Shown: piece by piece, positions 26,498-34,845 of the stretch
Numbering within the stretch: the first letter of the stretch is position 1
How the letters are laid out: each line of letters opens with the position of its first letter
DNA from: Halosimplex aquaticum
GTDB lineage: Archaea > Halobacteriota > Halobacteria > Halobacteriales > Haloarculaceae
Assembly (NCBI RefSeq): GCF_028747785.1
Contig: NZ_CP118158.1
Coordinates: 1,426,001 to 1,490,000, forward strand
DNA: 64,000 nucleotides
Direction: 5' to 3'
Notes under the pieces: model-generated
What the model was told of the DNA's origin: nothing
Seen by the model: the letters and a program-made list of their open reading frames with translations, nothing else
Databases searched by the model: none
Position numbers and translations under genes: made by a program

Positions 26498-26941
26498 CTA
26501 TGTCAGGTCCAGCGTGAACCCCGTCTTCGCGTCCCGGTCGAACCCGCAGCCTTCGTAGAACTCGTGTTTCCATCCAGCCTCCGACCCCGTCAGGAGCATC
26601 ACCTTGTAGCAGTCCCGCGCCCGCGCCCGGTCGACGGCGGCCTCGACGCACTGCGTGCCGAAGCCCTCGCCCCGGTAGTCCTCGTGGGTCACGACGTTCT
26701 CGACTAGCGCGAACGGCCGGGCGCCTCGCGTCAGGTTCTTCGTCACCGAGAGCACGCAGGTCGCGACGAGGCGACCGTCGTGTTCGACCACGACGATATC
26801 GAGGTCGTCGTCCGCCATCATCTCCTGCCAGAGCCCCTCCACGTCCCCCGGAGCGAGCGCCGGGTCGTCCGGATTGAGCATCCGATACAGGTCGAGCAGG
26901 TCGTCGAGTTCGTCCGCCCCGATGAGTCTGGCCGTCGCCAT
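26498..26941 (-). CDS. GNAT-family N-acetyltransferase
   Basis: The 147 residues match the GNAT fold. The acetyl-CoA loop is seen in VVTHEDYRGEGFGTQCVEAAVDRA (Q/RxxGxG/A motif), preceded by ATCVLSVTKNLTRGARPFALVENV and followed by CYKVMLLTGSEAGWKHEFYEGCGF. The substrate amine is not identifiable. ATG 26941 gives a normal N terminus (MATARLIGADELDDLLDLYRML). Confidence 0.88.
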   Translation of the reverse strand: MATARLIGADELDDLLDLYRMLNPDDPALAPGDVEGLWQEMMADDDLDIVVVEHDGRLVATCVLSVTKNLTRGARPFALVENVVTHEDYRGEGFGTQCVEAAVDRARARDCYKVMLLTGSEAGWKHEFYEGCGFDRDAKTGFTLDLT

Positions 26942-27046
26942 CGCCGTTCGACTCGGCCTGCGGGGGCGTCGACAATGAATGCTCGTGGTCCGCGACGGCC
27001 CGCGATAGTCGGAAATTTCTTGCCACGGACGACCGACGGACCGCCC

Positions 27047-27274
27047 ATGTCTGGATGGTCCCCGCCCTCGCTCCATCGAATGGTACTCGTCGGCCTCGTG
27101 CCAGCCTACGCGGTCGTGGTGGCGTACGCCCTGTTCGTCCACGGAACACTGCTGCTCGGACTGCTTCCGGGGCTGATCGTCGCGTGCGCGTACTTCCTGT
27201 GGCGACTCCTCGTGGCGCTCGAAGCCATCGCCGACGGAGTCCACCGTCTCGCGGATCGGCAGGAGCGGGACTGA
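27047..27274 (+). CDS. Small two-helix membrane protein
   Basis: The 75-residue product has two hydrophobic helices (MVLVGLVPAYAVVVAYALFVHG and LLGLLPGLIVACAYFLWRLL) and a short charged C-terminal tail. The first starts ten residues after the ATG at 27047. It is convergent with the dUTPase-like gene, 10 bp apart. Function unknown. Confidence 0.65.
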   Translation: MSGWSPPSLHRMVLVGLVPAYAVVVAYALFVHGTLLLGLLPGLIVACAYFLWRLLVALEAIADGVHRLADRQERD

Positions 27275-27284
27275 GAGTCCGTTG

Positions 27285-27716
27285 CTACGCCCGCTCGACG
27301 TCGACGACGGTCGAGACCCGAGCGTTCTCCTTCAGCCGGATCCCGGCGCCGCCGACCGACAGCGGGACCCGATCGAGTTCGCTGGTCCGGATCGTCGGGT
27401 GGAACGCGCCCCGCGTTCGCACGGCGTCGCGGGTCTGGACCGTTGCGGTCAGATCGCCCGGGAGCGCCAGCGACTCGTTGTACTCGATCAGGTACTGCCC
27501 CTCGTCGAGGTGCCACCACTGGTAGTCGTCGCCCTCGTTCCGGTACTGCCGGTCGTGCGGCGCGAGATCCGCGGCCTCCAGTTCGCCCCCGCCGAAGTCG
27601 ACGCGGCCCGGCGCTGTGACCTCGTAGACCTCCGCGACCGTCAGATCCAGCCCTCGCCCCTCGGTCTGGGTCAGTTCGTGGACGATGCCGTCGACGAACG
27701 CCGTCAGGTCTGTCAT
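27285..27716 (-). CDS. dUTPase / dCTP deaminase-family protein
   Basis: The 143-residue protein has the trimeric dUTPase-like barrel pattern: DGIVHELTQTEGRGLDLTVAEVYEVT at the N terminus, HLDEGQYLIEYNESLALPGDLTATVQTRDAVRTRGAFHPT in the core and GGAGIRLKENARVSTVV at the end. These enzymes keep uracil out of DNA by removing dUTP or by making dUMP from dCTP. It is shorter than standard dCTP deaminase (about 190 residues), which favours a dUTP diphosphatase-type haloarchaeal variant. Confidence 0.8.
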   Translation of the reverse strand: MTDLTAFVDGIVHELTQTEGRGLDLTVAEVYEVTAPGRVDFGGGELEAADLAPHDRQYRNEGDDYQWWHLDEGQYLIEYNESLALPGDLTATVQTRDAVRTRGAFHPTIRTSELDRVPLSVGGAGIRLKENARVSTVVDVERA

Positions 27717-27770
27717 ATTCGGTCGTGACGCTCGCTCGCGTCAAAAGAGTGGGGCAGACCGGCGTCGGCG

Positions 27771-28868
27771 CTACGCCTCGAAACCGTCTTCCCAGCGGAA
27801 GACGCCGTCCCGCTGGATCACCTCGCCGTCGACTTCCAGCCGGGACTCGCCTGTCATGTCGGTGATGAGGTCGACGTGGACCGCCGAGTCGTTGCCGCCC
27901 TCGCCCTCGGGCAGGTTCGCGTCGTAGGCGCGCCCGAGCGCGAGGTGGACGGTCCCGGCCATCTTCTCGTCGAAGAGGATCCGTCCGGTCGGGCGATCGA
28001 TGCCCCGGTTCATGCCGATTCCGAGTTCGCCCAGGCGCTTCGAGCCCTCGTCGGTCTGGATCACCTCGTCGACGACCGCCTCGCCCTGGCCGGCCTCCCA
28101 GTCGACGACGACGCCGTCTTCGAACGTGAGCCTCACGTCGCGCACGTCGCGGCCGCGGATCGTCATGGGCACGTCGAAGGTGATGACGCCGTCCGTGCCG
28201 TACGGTGCGGTGAACACCTCGCCAGAAGGCAGGTTGTGCGAGTCGTAGGCGACGCTCGCCGCCGAGTTGACGGCCGTCCGCCCGTCGATGGACATGGTGA
28301 GGTCGGTCCCCTCGTTGACGATGCGGACTTCCTCGCCGTCGTCGAGAATCTCCTTGAGCTGTCCCATCTCTTCGGCGAGGGACTCCCAGTCGCGGAGCGT
28401 GGCGTCGTAGACGAAGTCCGCGTACTCCTCGTAGGCCATCCCGGCCTGCTGGGCGAGTGCGCGCGTGGGATGGACGGTCTTCACCCAGTCGGTCGCGAGG
28501 CGAGCCTCGCTGATGTCCTGTCGAGCGCGGTCGTAGCGCTGAGTCCGCTCACCGGGTACGTCGGCGGTCGCCGCGGTGTTGCGCCCGCCGACCAGCGAGA
28601 GCACGCTGTCCGCGTTTTCGTATAGCGATAATTCGTGTATCGAGTCCTCGTCGAACTCGCCGTCGTGTGCGCGGAGATACGCGCGCTGGACCTCCTCGGA
28701 GCTGTAGACGGTCGTCTGGTTCGCGCCGCGCTCTCCGAGCGCCTCGGCGACGGCGACGGCGAGGTCGTGCGCGCCCTCGTCGACGGTCACGACCACGTCG
28801 TCGCCCTCCTCGATGCGCGCGCTCCAGTCGACCAGCGTCTCGGCGTGCTCGCGTACGCGTTCGTCCAT
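27771..28868 (-). CDS. M29-family aminopeptidase
   Basis: The 365 residues match the M29 (thermophilic aminopeptidase T/AmpS) metallopeptidases: a Rossmann-like N-terminal half (DDVVVTVDEGAHDLAVAVAEAL), then NEGTDLTMSIDGR, EVFTAPYGTDGVITFDVPM (metal-ligand Glu region), ELGIGMNRGIDRPTGRILFDEKMAGTVHLALGRAY and SAVHVDLITDMT with the His/Asp ligands. It trims N-terminal residues from peptides in the cytosol. Length is standard. Confidence 0.9.
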   Translation of the reverse strand: MDERVREHAETLVDWSARIEEGDDVVVTVDEGAHDLAVAVAEALGERGANQTTVYSSEEVQRAYLRAHDGEFDEDSIHELSLYENADSVLSLVGGRNTAATADVPGERTQRYDRARQDISEARLATDWVKTVHPTRALAQQAGMAYEEYADFVYDATLRDWESLAEEMGQLKEILDDGEEVRIVNEGTDLTMSIDGRTAVNSAASVAYDSHNLPSGEVFTAPYGTDGVITFDVPMTIRGRDVRDVRLTFEDGVVVDWEAGQGEAVVDEVIQTDEGSKRLGELGIGMNRGIDRPTGRILFDEKMAGTVHLALGRAYDANLPEGEGGNDSAVHVDLITDMTGESRLEVDGEVIQRDGVFRWEDGFEA

Positions 28869-28991
28869 GGCCGGAAATCGGCCGCCACGGCCAAAACGGT
28901 GGCGTGGTCGCCCTACGCGTTTCCGCCCTCGACGGTTCGAGGTGACCCGGATCCTCCCGTTCTTTCACGATATATGCCCGCTTCGCACCGC

Positions 28992-29007
28992 TTTAGGATC
29001 GCCTAAA
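28992..29007. promoter_or_regulatory. Iron-regulator operator 1 (TTTAGG-N4-CCTAAA)
   Basis: A perfect 6-bp inverted repeat with a four-base spacer (TTTAGGATCGCCTAAA) lies just upstream of the TATA-like TTTATA at about 29020-29025 that serves the first substrate-binding protein gene. The half-site TTAGG is that of DtxR/IdeR-family metal-dependent repressors. The assignment to such a regulator is inference. Confidence 0.75.
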
Positions 29008-29028
29008 TTCCGCAACGCCTTTATAGAA

Positions 29029-29042
29029 TTAGGGGTGCCTAA
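29029..29042. promoter_or_regulatory. Iron-regulator operator 2 (TTAGG-N4-CCTAA)
   Basis: A second inverted repeat, TTAGGGGTGCCTAA, lies between the TATA-like element and the ATG at 29048. The TATA-to-ATG distance of about 25 bp predicts a leaderless mRNA, so a protein bound here would block transcription start directly. Confidence 0.72.
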
Positions 29043-29047
29043 AAGAC

Positions 29048-30286
29048 ATGGACGACGAGACTTCCGGGCGGTCACGACGACAGTTCGTAAAGATCGCGGC
29101 GGCCCTCGGTGCGACCGGGGCGATCGCCGGCTGTTCGGACGACTCCGGGTCGACGGGCACGCCGGCCGACGACGGTGGCGACACCACCGCTACACCGACC
29201 GACACGCCCACGGCCGAATCGACGGCGACGCCGACGGAGACGCCGGAACAGACGACCGAGGCGCCGACGAGCACGCAGTCCGGCGTCGAGACGCCGTATT
29301 CGGTCTCGATCGAACCGATGGGCAGTGTCGAGTTCGAGTCGGTGCCCGAGACGTGGGTCGCGAACAACGGCTCGTGGGCCGACATGGGTATCGCGCTCGG
29401 GCAGGAACCGCCGAAGGGCGTCTGGCTGACGAGTCGCTATCACACCCAGTACTACGACGAGATCCCGGGCGTCAGCGTCGACAAGAGCGACATGGTCTCG
29501 CTCTCCGATGGCGGGGCCGTGGGCAAGGAGCAGTTCTTCGAATTCGACGCCGACGTGCACGTCATCGACCCGAACTTCCTGATGAACCGCTTCAAGGGTT
29601 GGGAGCAGGCCGACATCGACGAGGTCCGGGAGCAGGTCGGTCCGTTCTTCGGCAACAGCATCTTCTCGACCGGCTACCCGTGGCACCAGGACTACCGCTA
29701 CTACTCGATGATGGAGGCCTTCGAGAAGCTCTCGCAGGTCTTCCAGCAACAGGAGCGCTACGAGGCCTTCGAGGCCGTCCACGAGGAGTTCCAGACCAAC
29801 CTCGCCCCGGTCGTCCCCGGCCGGAGCGAGCGGCCGTCGGTCGCGGTCGTCTGGGGCAGCGGCGACCAGCCGAAGCAGTTCTACCCGTACACCATCGGCT
29901 CGGGGACGAGCTTCAAGCACCTCCGGGACCTGAAAGTCAAGGACGCGCTGGCGGACTCCGACGTGAAGGACTTCCACAGCGAGCGCGCGGCGATCGACTT
30001 CGAGACGCTGCTGGAAGTCGACCCGCCGGTCATCCTGCTCCGCGGGCAGGAGGCGAAGTCCCGCTCGGAGTTCCAGAACACCACCGTCTCGTTCCTCGAA
30101 GACCACCAGACGGCGAGCGCGCTGACCGCCGTCCAGAACGGCGACGTCTACCGCGCCGGCAGCCTCTATCAGGGCCCGATCACGAACCTCGTGCTCACCG
30201 AACGGCTCGCTGGCGAACTGTACGGCGCCGATACCGAACTGTTCGACCGCGAGCGGGTCGGACAGATCGTGAACGGGGACCTATAG
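29048..30286 (+). CDS. Iron-type ABC transporter substrate-binding lipoprotein, copy 1
   Basis: The 412-residue protein has a Tat signal (RSRRQFVKIAAALGATGAIAGC) with lipobox cysteine, a Thr/Pro/Asp linker, and a periplasmic-binding domain of the iron-siderophore/cobalamin type. This holds VWLTSRYHTQYYDEIPGVSV, VHVIDPNFLMNRFKGW, a long helix with FEAVHEEFQTNLAP and VILLRGQEA. It is followed without a gap by a close paralogue, a FAD protein and then FecCD/ATPase genes, and two iron-type operators precede it. It likely captures an iron chelate at the cell surface. Ligand unknown. Confidence 0.88.
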   Translation: MDDETSGRSRRQFVKIAAALGATGAIAGCSDDSGSTGTPADDGGDTTATPTDTPTAESTATPTETPEQTTEAPTSTQSGVETPYSVSIEPMGSVEFESVPETWVANNGSWADMGIALGQEPPKGVWLTSRYHTQYYDEIPGVSVDKSDMVSLSDGGAVGKEQFFEFDADVHVIDPNFLMNRFKGWEQADIDEVREQVGPFFGNSIFSTGYPWHQDYRYYSMMEAFEKLSQVFQQQERYEAFEAVHEEFQTNLAPVVPGRSERPSVAVVWGSGDQPKQFYPYTIGSGTSFKHLRDLKVKDALADSDVKDFHSERAAIDFETLLEVDPPVILLRGQEAKSRSEFQNTTVSFLEDHQTASALTAVQNGDVYRAGSLYQGPITNLVLTERLAGELYGADTELFDRERVGQIVNGDL

Positions 30287-31501
30287 ATGAGCGACGGCGG
30301 ACCGACCAGGCGCGAGTGGCTCCGGTACGGGAGCGCGCTCGTCGGCGGCGGCCTGCTGGCGGGGTGTTCCGAGGGCGAGTCGACGGACACGCCGGCCGAC
30401 GGCGGCGCCGACCAGACCGCCACTCCGACCGACACGCCCACGGCCGAACCGACGGCGACACCGACTGACACGCCGGAGCGGACGGCGACCGCCGACTCCG
30501 CGGCCGAGACGCCCTACTCCGTCTCCATCGAGCCAGTCGGCAGCGTCGAGTTCGAGTCGGTGCCCGAGACGTGGGTCGCGAACAACGGCTCGTGGGCCGA
30601 CATGGGTATCGCACTCGGGCTGGAGCCGCCGAAGGGCGTCTGGCTGACGAATCGCTACCACACCCAGTACTACGACGAGATCCCGGGCGTCAGCGTCGAC
30701 AAGAGCGACATGGTCTCGCTCTACCAGGACGGCGTCAGCAAGGAGCTGTTCTTCGAACTCGACGCCGACGTGCACGTCTTCGACCCGAACTTCCTGATGA
30801 ACCGCTTCAAGGGCTGGGAGGAGTCGGACGTGGCCGAGATCCGCGAGGAGGTCGCGCCCATCTTCGGTAACTGCATCTACGCCCAGCACTACCCCTGGCA
30901 CTCCGACTACCGCTACTACACCCTGATGGAGGGCTTCGAGAAGCTGGCGCAGGTGTTCAAGCGGACCGACCGGTACGAGGCCTTCGAGGCCGTCCACGAC
31001 GAGTTCCAGTCCAACCTCGCCCCGGTCGTCCCGAACCAGGGCGAGCGGCCGGCGGTGGCGGTCCTCTGGGGCGTCGGGAACGAACCCGAGCAGTACTACC
31101 CCTACGTCGTCGGCGAGGGGTCCGGCTTCAAACACCTGCGGGACCTCAAGGTGCGCGACGCCCTCGCCAGCACGGACATCAAGGACTTCCACGGTTCGCG
31201 CGCGGCCATCGATCTGGAGACGCTGCTGGAAGTCGACCCCGAGGTCCTCATGCTGCGGGGCTACGAGGCGATGGACGCGGGGAAATTCCAGGACACGGTC
31301 GTCTCGTTCCTCGAAGACCACCAGACGGCGAGCGCGCTGACCGCCGTCCAGAACGGCGACGTCTACCGCGCCGGCGGCCTCTACCAGGGGCCGATCACGA
31401 ACATGGTCCTGACCGAGCGGACCGCGAATCAGCTCTACGGCGCCGACGCGGAGCTGTTCGACCGCGAGCGCGTCGCCGAGATCGTCGCGGGGGACCTGTA
31501 G
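30287..31501 (+). CDS. Iron-type ABC transporter substrate-binding lipoprotein, copy 2
   Basis: The 404-residue tandem paralogue of the preceding gene begins on the base after its stop. It has its own Tat signal (TRREWLRYGSALVGGGLLAGC), a similar Thr/Pro linker and the same binding domain; long blocks such as VWLTNRYHTQYYDEIPGVSVDK and SFLEDHQTASALTAVQNGDVYRAG are nearly identical. Differences concentrate in the middle lobe (NCIYAQHYPWHSDYRYYTL against NSIFSTGYPWHQDYRYYSM), which could change ligand preference. Confidence 0.88.
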   Translation: MSDGGPTRREWLRYGSALVGGGLLAGCSEGESTDTPADGGADQTATPTDTPTAEPTATPTDTPERTATADSAAETPYSVSIEPVGSVEFESVPETWVANNGSWADMGIALGLEPPKGVWLTNRYHTQYYDEIPGVSVDKSDMVSLYQDGVSKELFFELDADVHVFDPNFLMNRFKGWEESDVAEIREEVAPIFGNCIYAQHYPWHSDYRYYTLMEGFEKLAQVFKRTDRYEAFEAVHDEFQSNLAPVVPNQGERPAVAVLWGVGNEPEQYYPYVVGEGSGFKHLRDLKVRDALASTDIKDFHGSRAAIDLETLLEVDPEVLMLRGYEAMDAGKFQDTVVSFLEDHQTASALTAVQNGDVYRAGGLYQGPITNMVLTERTANQLYGADAELFDRERVAEIVAGDL

Positions 31502-32506
31502 ATGAGCGACGCCGGCGACGCGAACGCGGAGTGGAGCGACGAGTCGGGAGGCGACACCGGTCCGGACCGCTGCGACGTCGTCGTCGTCGGGTGCGGGCCG
31601 GCCGGTGCGGCCGCCGGCGTCTTCCTCGCCCGGTACGGGCTCGACGCCGTCGTCTTCGACCGGGGGTCCGCCTCGCTCGACCGCTGTGCGTTCCTGGGGA
31701 ACTATCCCGGGTTTCCGGCCGGCATCGACGTCGAGACCTTCCAGGAGCTGCTCCGCGACCACGCGCGCGAGGCGGGCTGTACGTACGTCGCCGACCTCGT
31801 CGAGTCGGTCCGGCGGGGTGACGACGCCGACACCGACGGCACGGCAGTCGCCGACTCGACCGACGCGTCGACCGGCGACGATGCCCGCTTCGTCGTCGAG
31901 ACGCAGGACGGTCGCCGAGTCGTCGCCGACCGCGTCGTCGCGGCGACCCGGTACGACGGCGAGTACCTCCGCCCGCTCGGGGGCGACGAGATGTTCGAGA
32001 CCCACGAGCACGGCGGCGAGGAACACGAGCACTTCGACCGCGACTACCCGGACGAGGACGGCCGGACGGAGATCGAGGGGCTCTACGTCGCCTCGCCCTC
32101 CGGTCAGCGGGACGTGCAGGCCGTCGTCGCCGCCGGGCGCGGCGCCCACGTCGCCCGGACGCTGCTGGAAGACCGCCGGACCGACCGCGGCTATCCCCGC
32201 GAACTCGCCCGCCACTACGACTGGGTCCGACCCGACAGCGAGTTCGAGGGCGAGTGGGGCGACCGCGAGCGCTGGGAGGCGTGGTTCGACGAGCGCGTCC
32301 CCGACGACCACGACGCGAGCGAGGAGCGACTCGCCGAACTGCGCGAGGAGTACGTCGACCGCGCGTTCGACACCCACCGGAGCCCCGAGGAGGTCGCCGA
32401 CCTGACCGAGCGCGCGCACCGCCGCCTGCTCGCCCACCTCGACGACGACCTCGTCCTCGAACGCGCCGCCGAGATCGAGGCCGAACGCGCCGGATCCGAC
32501 GGATAG
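31502..32506 (+). CDS. FAD protein related to thioredoxin reductase, without NADPH domain or CxxC
   Basis: The 334-residue protein starts directly after the second substrate-binding gene. It has a dinucleotide fold VVVVGCGPAGAAAGVFLARYG at about residues 26-46, the NYPGFPAGID segment, and TEIEGLYVASPSGQRDVQAVVAAGRGAHVA, the C-terminal FAD signature of thioredoxin reductases. The NADPH domain that normally lies between them is replaced by a short Glu/His/Asp-rich stretch, and no redox CxxC is seen. A helical acidic C-terminal extension of about 100 residues follows. Position in an iron operon suggests release or reduction of imported iron, which is inference. Confidence 0.8.
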   Translation: MSDAGDANAEWSDESGGDTGPDRCDVVVVGCGPAGAAAGVFLARYGLDAVVFDRGSASLDRCAFLGNYPGFPAGIDVETFQELLRDHAREAGCTYVADLVESVRRGDDADTDGTAVADSTDASTGDDARFVVETQDGRRVVADRVVAATRYDGEYLRPLGGDEMFETHEHGGEEHEHFDRDYPDEDGRTEIEGLYVASPSGQRDVQAVVAAGRGAHVARTLLEDRRTDRGYPRELARHYDWVRPDSEFEGEWGDRERWEAWFDERVPDDHDASEERLAELREEYVDRAFDTHRSPEEVADLTERAHRRLLAHLDDDLVLERAAEIEAERAGSDG

Positions 32507-32560
32507 CGCCCGCGGCCTCGATCCGACAGCCGTTCTCGAACCGGAATTACTAAGTCGGTG

Positions 32561-32576
32561 TTTAGGTAAACCTAAA
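32561..32576. promoter_or_regulatory. Iron-regulator operator 3 (TTTAGG-N4-CCTAAA)
   Basis: TTTAGGTAAACCTAAA, with perfect 6-bp arms, ends nine bases before the FecCD start at 32585 and after an AT-rich TATA-like stretch (GAATTACTAAG). It matches operators 1 and 2 upstream of the substrate-binding genes and indicates that permease and ATPase have their own promoter under the same control. Confidence 0.78.
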
Positions 32577-32584
32577 ACAATCAG

Positions 32585-33748
32585 ATGGCCGAGGACGTCG
32601 CGTCGAGCACGGGGAGGGCCACGGGCGAGAGCGCCCGCCTCGCCTGGGTCGACAGAAAGCTGGTGTCGCTGTGTCTCGCGAGCCTGGCTATCACCGTCGT
32701 CGCCGGGCTCGTGCAGGTGAGCTTCGGGTCGTACTCGATGTCGGTCACCCAGGCGTGGCAGTCGGTGCTCGACCCGGCGGTGCTACTGAACCCGCACTGG
32801 CTGCTCAACTTCCTGCTCGGCGAGGGGCTCATGCGGACGGTCACCGGCTTCGAGGGCGCGCTTCCGGAGCTGCCGACGACGACGCTCATCGTCTGGAACA
32901 TCCGCCTGCCGCGGGTGTTCGTCGCGATGATCGTCGGGATGAACCTCGCCGTCTCCGGCGCCATCTTCCAGGCGGTCACCCGGAACGAACTCGCGAGTCC
33001 GTTCATCCTCGGCGTCTCCTCGGGCGCGGGCCTGCTCATCCTCCTGACGCTCGTCGTCTTCCCGGCGATGGCGGCCGTGCTCCCGCTCATCGCCGCCATG
33101 GGCGGGATGGGTGCGTTCGTGCTCGTCTACGCCATCGCCTGGAAGGGCGGCACTTCGCCCGTGCGGCTCGTCCTCGCGGGCGTCATCGTCGGCACCGTCT
33201 TCCAGAGCATGCAGACCGGCCTGTTCTTCTTCGCCGACAACATCGGCGTCGTCCAGTCGGCCATCGCGTGGACGACGGGGTCGCTGACGGGGACCGACTG
33301 GGAGCAGGTCCGCACCGCGCTCCCGTGGACGATCGTCGCGATGTTCCTCGCGCTCGTCGGCGCCCGCCAGCTGAACGTCCTCCTGCTCGGCGAGCGGACC
33401 GCGTCGTCGCTCGGGATGAACGTCGAGCGGATGCGCTTCGCCCTCTCGGTGGTGGGCGTGCTGGCCGCGGCCGCGAGCATCGCCGTCGCCGGCATCGTCG
33501 GCTTCGTCGGCCTCATCGTCCCACACGTCGTCCGCAACGTGGTCGGCAGCGACTACAAGCGACTCGTCGTCGGCTGCCTGTTCGCGGGCCCGGCGCTGTT
33601 GGTCGCCGCCGACGTGGGCGCGCGGCTCGCGATCCCCGTCGTCATGGGCGGGAGCGGGCAGATGCCCGTCGGCATCGTCACGGGCCTGATCGGCGGCCCG
33701 TACTTCCTCTACCTGATGCGCAAACAGGAGCAACTCGGAGAGATATGA
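32585..33748 (+). CDS. FecCD-family ABC transporter permease
   Basis: The 387-residue permease has about ten membrane helices and the FecCD/BtuC pattern: NIRLPRVFVAMIVGMNLAVSGAIFQAVTRNELASPFILGVSSGAGL, then GLIVPHVVRNVVGSDYKRLV, the loop that contacts the ATPase. It should form a homodimer channel for an iron chelate or cobalamin. It overlaps the ATPase start (ATGA at 33745-33748). Confidence 0.93.
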   Translation: MAEDVASSTGRATGESARLAWVDRKLVSLCLASLAITVVAGLVQVSFGSYSMSVTQAWQSVLDPAVLLNPHWLLNFLLGEGLMRTVTGFEGALPELPTTTLIVWNIRLPRVFVAMIVGMNLAVSGAIFQAVTRNELASPFILGVSSGAGLLILLTLVVFPAMAAVLPLIAAMGGMGAFVLVYAIAWKGGTSPVRLVLAGVIVGTVFQSMQTGLFFFADNIGVVQSAIAWTTGSLTGTDWEQVRTALPWTIVAMFLALVGARQLNVLLLGERTASSLGMNVERMRFALSVVGVLAAAASIAVAGIVGFVGLIVPHVVRNVVGSDYKRLVVGCLFAGPALLVAADVGARLAIPVVMGGSGQMPVGIVTGLIGGPYFLYLMRKQEQLGEI

Positions 33749-34692
33749 GCAAGAGCGACCCCACCCCGACCCCGATCGAGCACCGCCGCGACGAAGACGT
33801 CCACAGCGAGTGCGACGAGGCGCCGGAGGCCCAGACCGACCTCACCAGTCCCGCCGTGGCCGCCTCCGACGGCGGCGACGGAACGCCGTTCTCCGCCGAG
33901 GATCTGGTCGTCGGCTACCCCACCTCGGAGGAGCCCGTCGTCGACGGCGAGTCGCTCGTCGCGCCGCCCGGGAAGGTGACCGCCCTCGTCGGCCCGAACG
34001 GCAGCGGCAAGAGCACCCTCCTGAAGGCGATGGCGAGCCAGCTCGCGGCCGACGCCGGCTCGGTCCTCCTCGACGGCGACGAGGTCGAGTCCATGGACTC
34101 GAAGGACCTCGCGCGACGGCTCGGCCTGCTCTCCCAGGAGAACGTCGCCCCCGAGAGCATCACCGTCGAGAAGCTCGTCTCTCACGGCCGGTACCCGCAC
34201 CGGGGCTTTTTCGACGGGCTCACAGACGAGGACCGCGCGGCCATCGACCGCGCCATCGACCTCGCGGGCGTCGACCACATCCGCGACCGCGACGTCGGCA
34301 GTCTCAGCGGCGGGCAGAAACAGCTCGTCTGGATCGCCATGGTCCTCGCCCAGGAGACCGACGTGCTCCTGCTCGACGAGCCGACGACGTTCCTCGACAT
34401 GCACCACCAGCTCGAAGTGATGGAGATCGTCGAACGGCTGCGCGACGAGAGCGAGAAGACCGTCGTCGTCGTCCTCCACGACCTCCAGCAGGCCGCGCGC
34501 CTCGCCGACCACGTGGTCGCGCTCAAGGACGGCGCCGTCCACGGTCGGGGCCAGCCCGAAGAGGTGATCACCGAGGAGATGCTCGCCGACGTGTTCGGCA
34601 TCGAAGCGACGGTCACCCAGACCGATCTGGGCCCGCAGATCACGCCGCTGCGACCGCTCCACGACGACGCCGGCGCCGACGTCCACCTCTGA
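33745..34692 (+). CDS. Iron-type ABC transporter ATP-binding protein
   Basis: The 315-residue ATPase has Walker A GPNGSGKST, the signature LSGGQKQLVWIAMVLAQ, Walker B DVLLLDEP with the catalytic Glu, and the switch His in VVVVLHDLQQAARLADHV, as in FepC/FhuC proteins. A non-conserved acidic N-terminal extension of about 50 residues precedes the nucleotide-binding domain, so translation could start further in, but the ATGA overlap with the permease supports 33745. Confidence 0.92.
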   Translation: MSKSDPTPTPIEHRRDEDVHSECDEAPEAQTDLTSPAVAASDGGDGTPFSAEDLVVGYPTSEEPVVDGESLVAPPGKVTALVGPNGSGKSTLLKAMASQLAADAGSVLLDGDEVESMDSKDLARRLGLLSQENVAPESITVEKLVSHGRYPHRGFFDGLTDEDRAAIDRAIDLAGVDHIRDRDVGSLSGGQKQLVWIAMVLAQETDVLLLDEPTTFLDMHHQLEVMEIVERLRDESEKTVVVVLHDLQQAARLADHVVALKDGAVHGRGQPEEVITEEMLADVFGIEATVTQTDLGPQITPLRPLHDDAGADVHL

Positions 34693-34845
34693 ACTCGGTT
34701 TCTTCGCCCCGGCGACTGTTCCTGGCCGATCTGTACGTTTATTCGGTGTCTCTACCGGTTCGACGGCGGCTGGCGCTGTCGCCGACGTCCCGACAGAATG
34801 GCCCGAACGGCCCGTTCGGGCCGTCACAGAGTGCTGACAGTCGGG

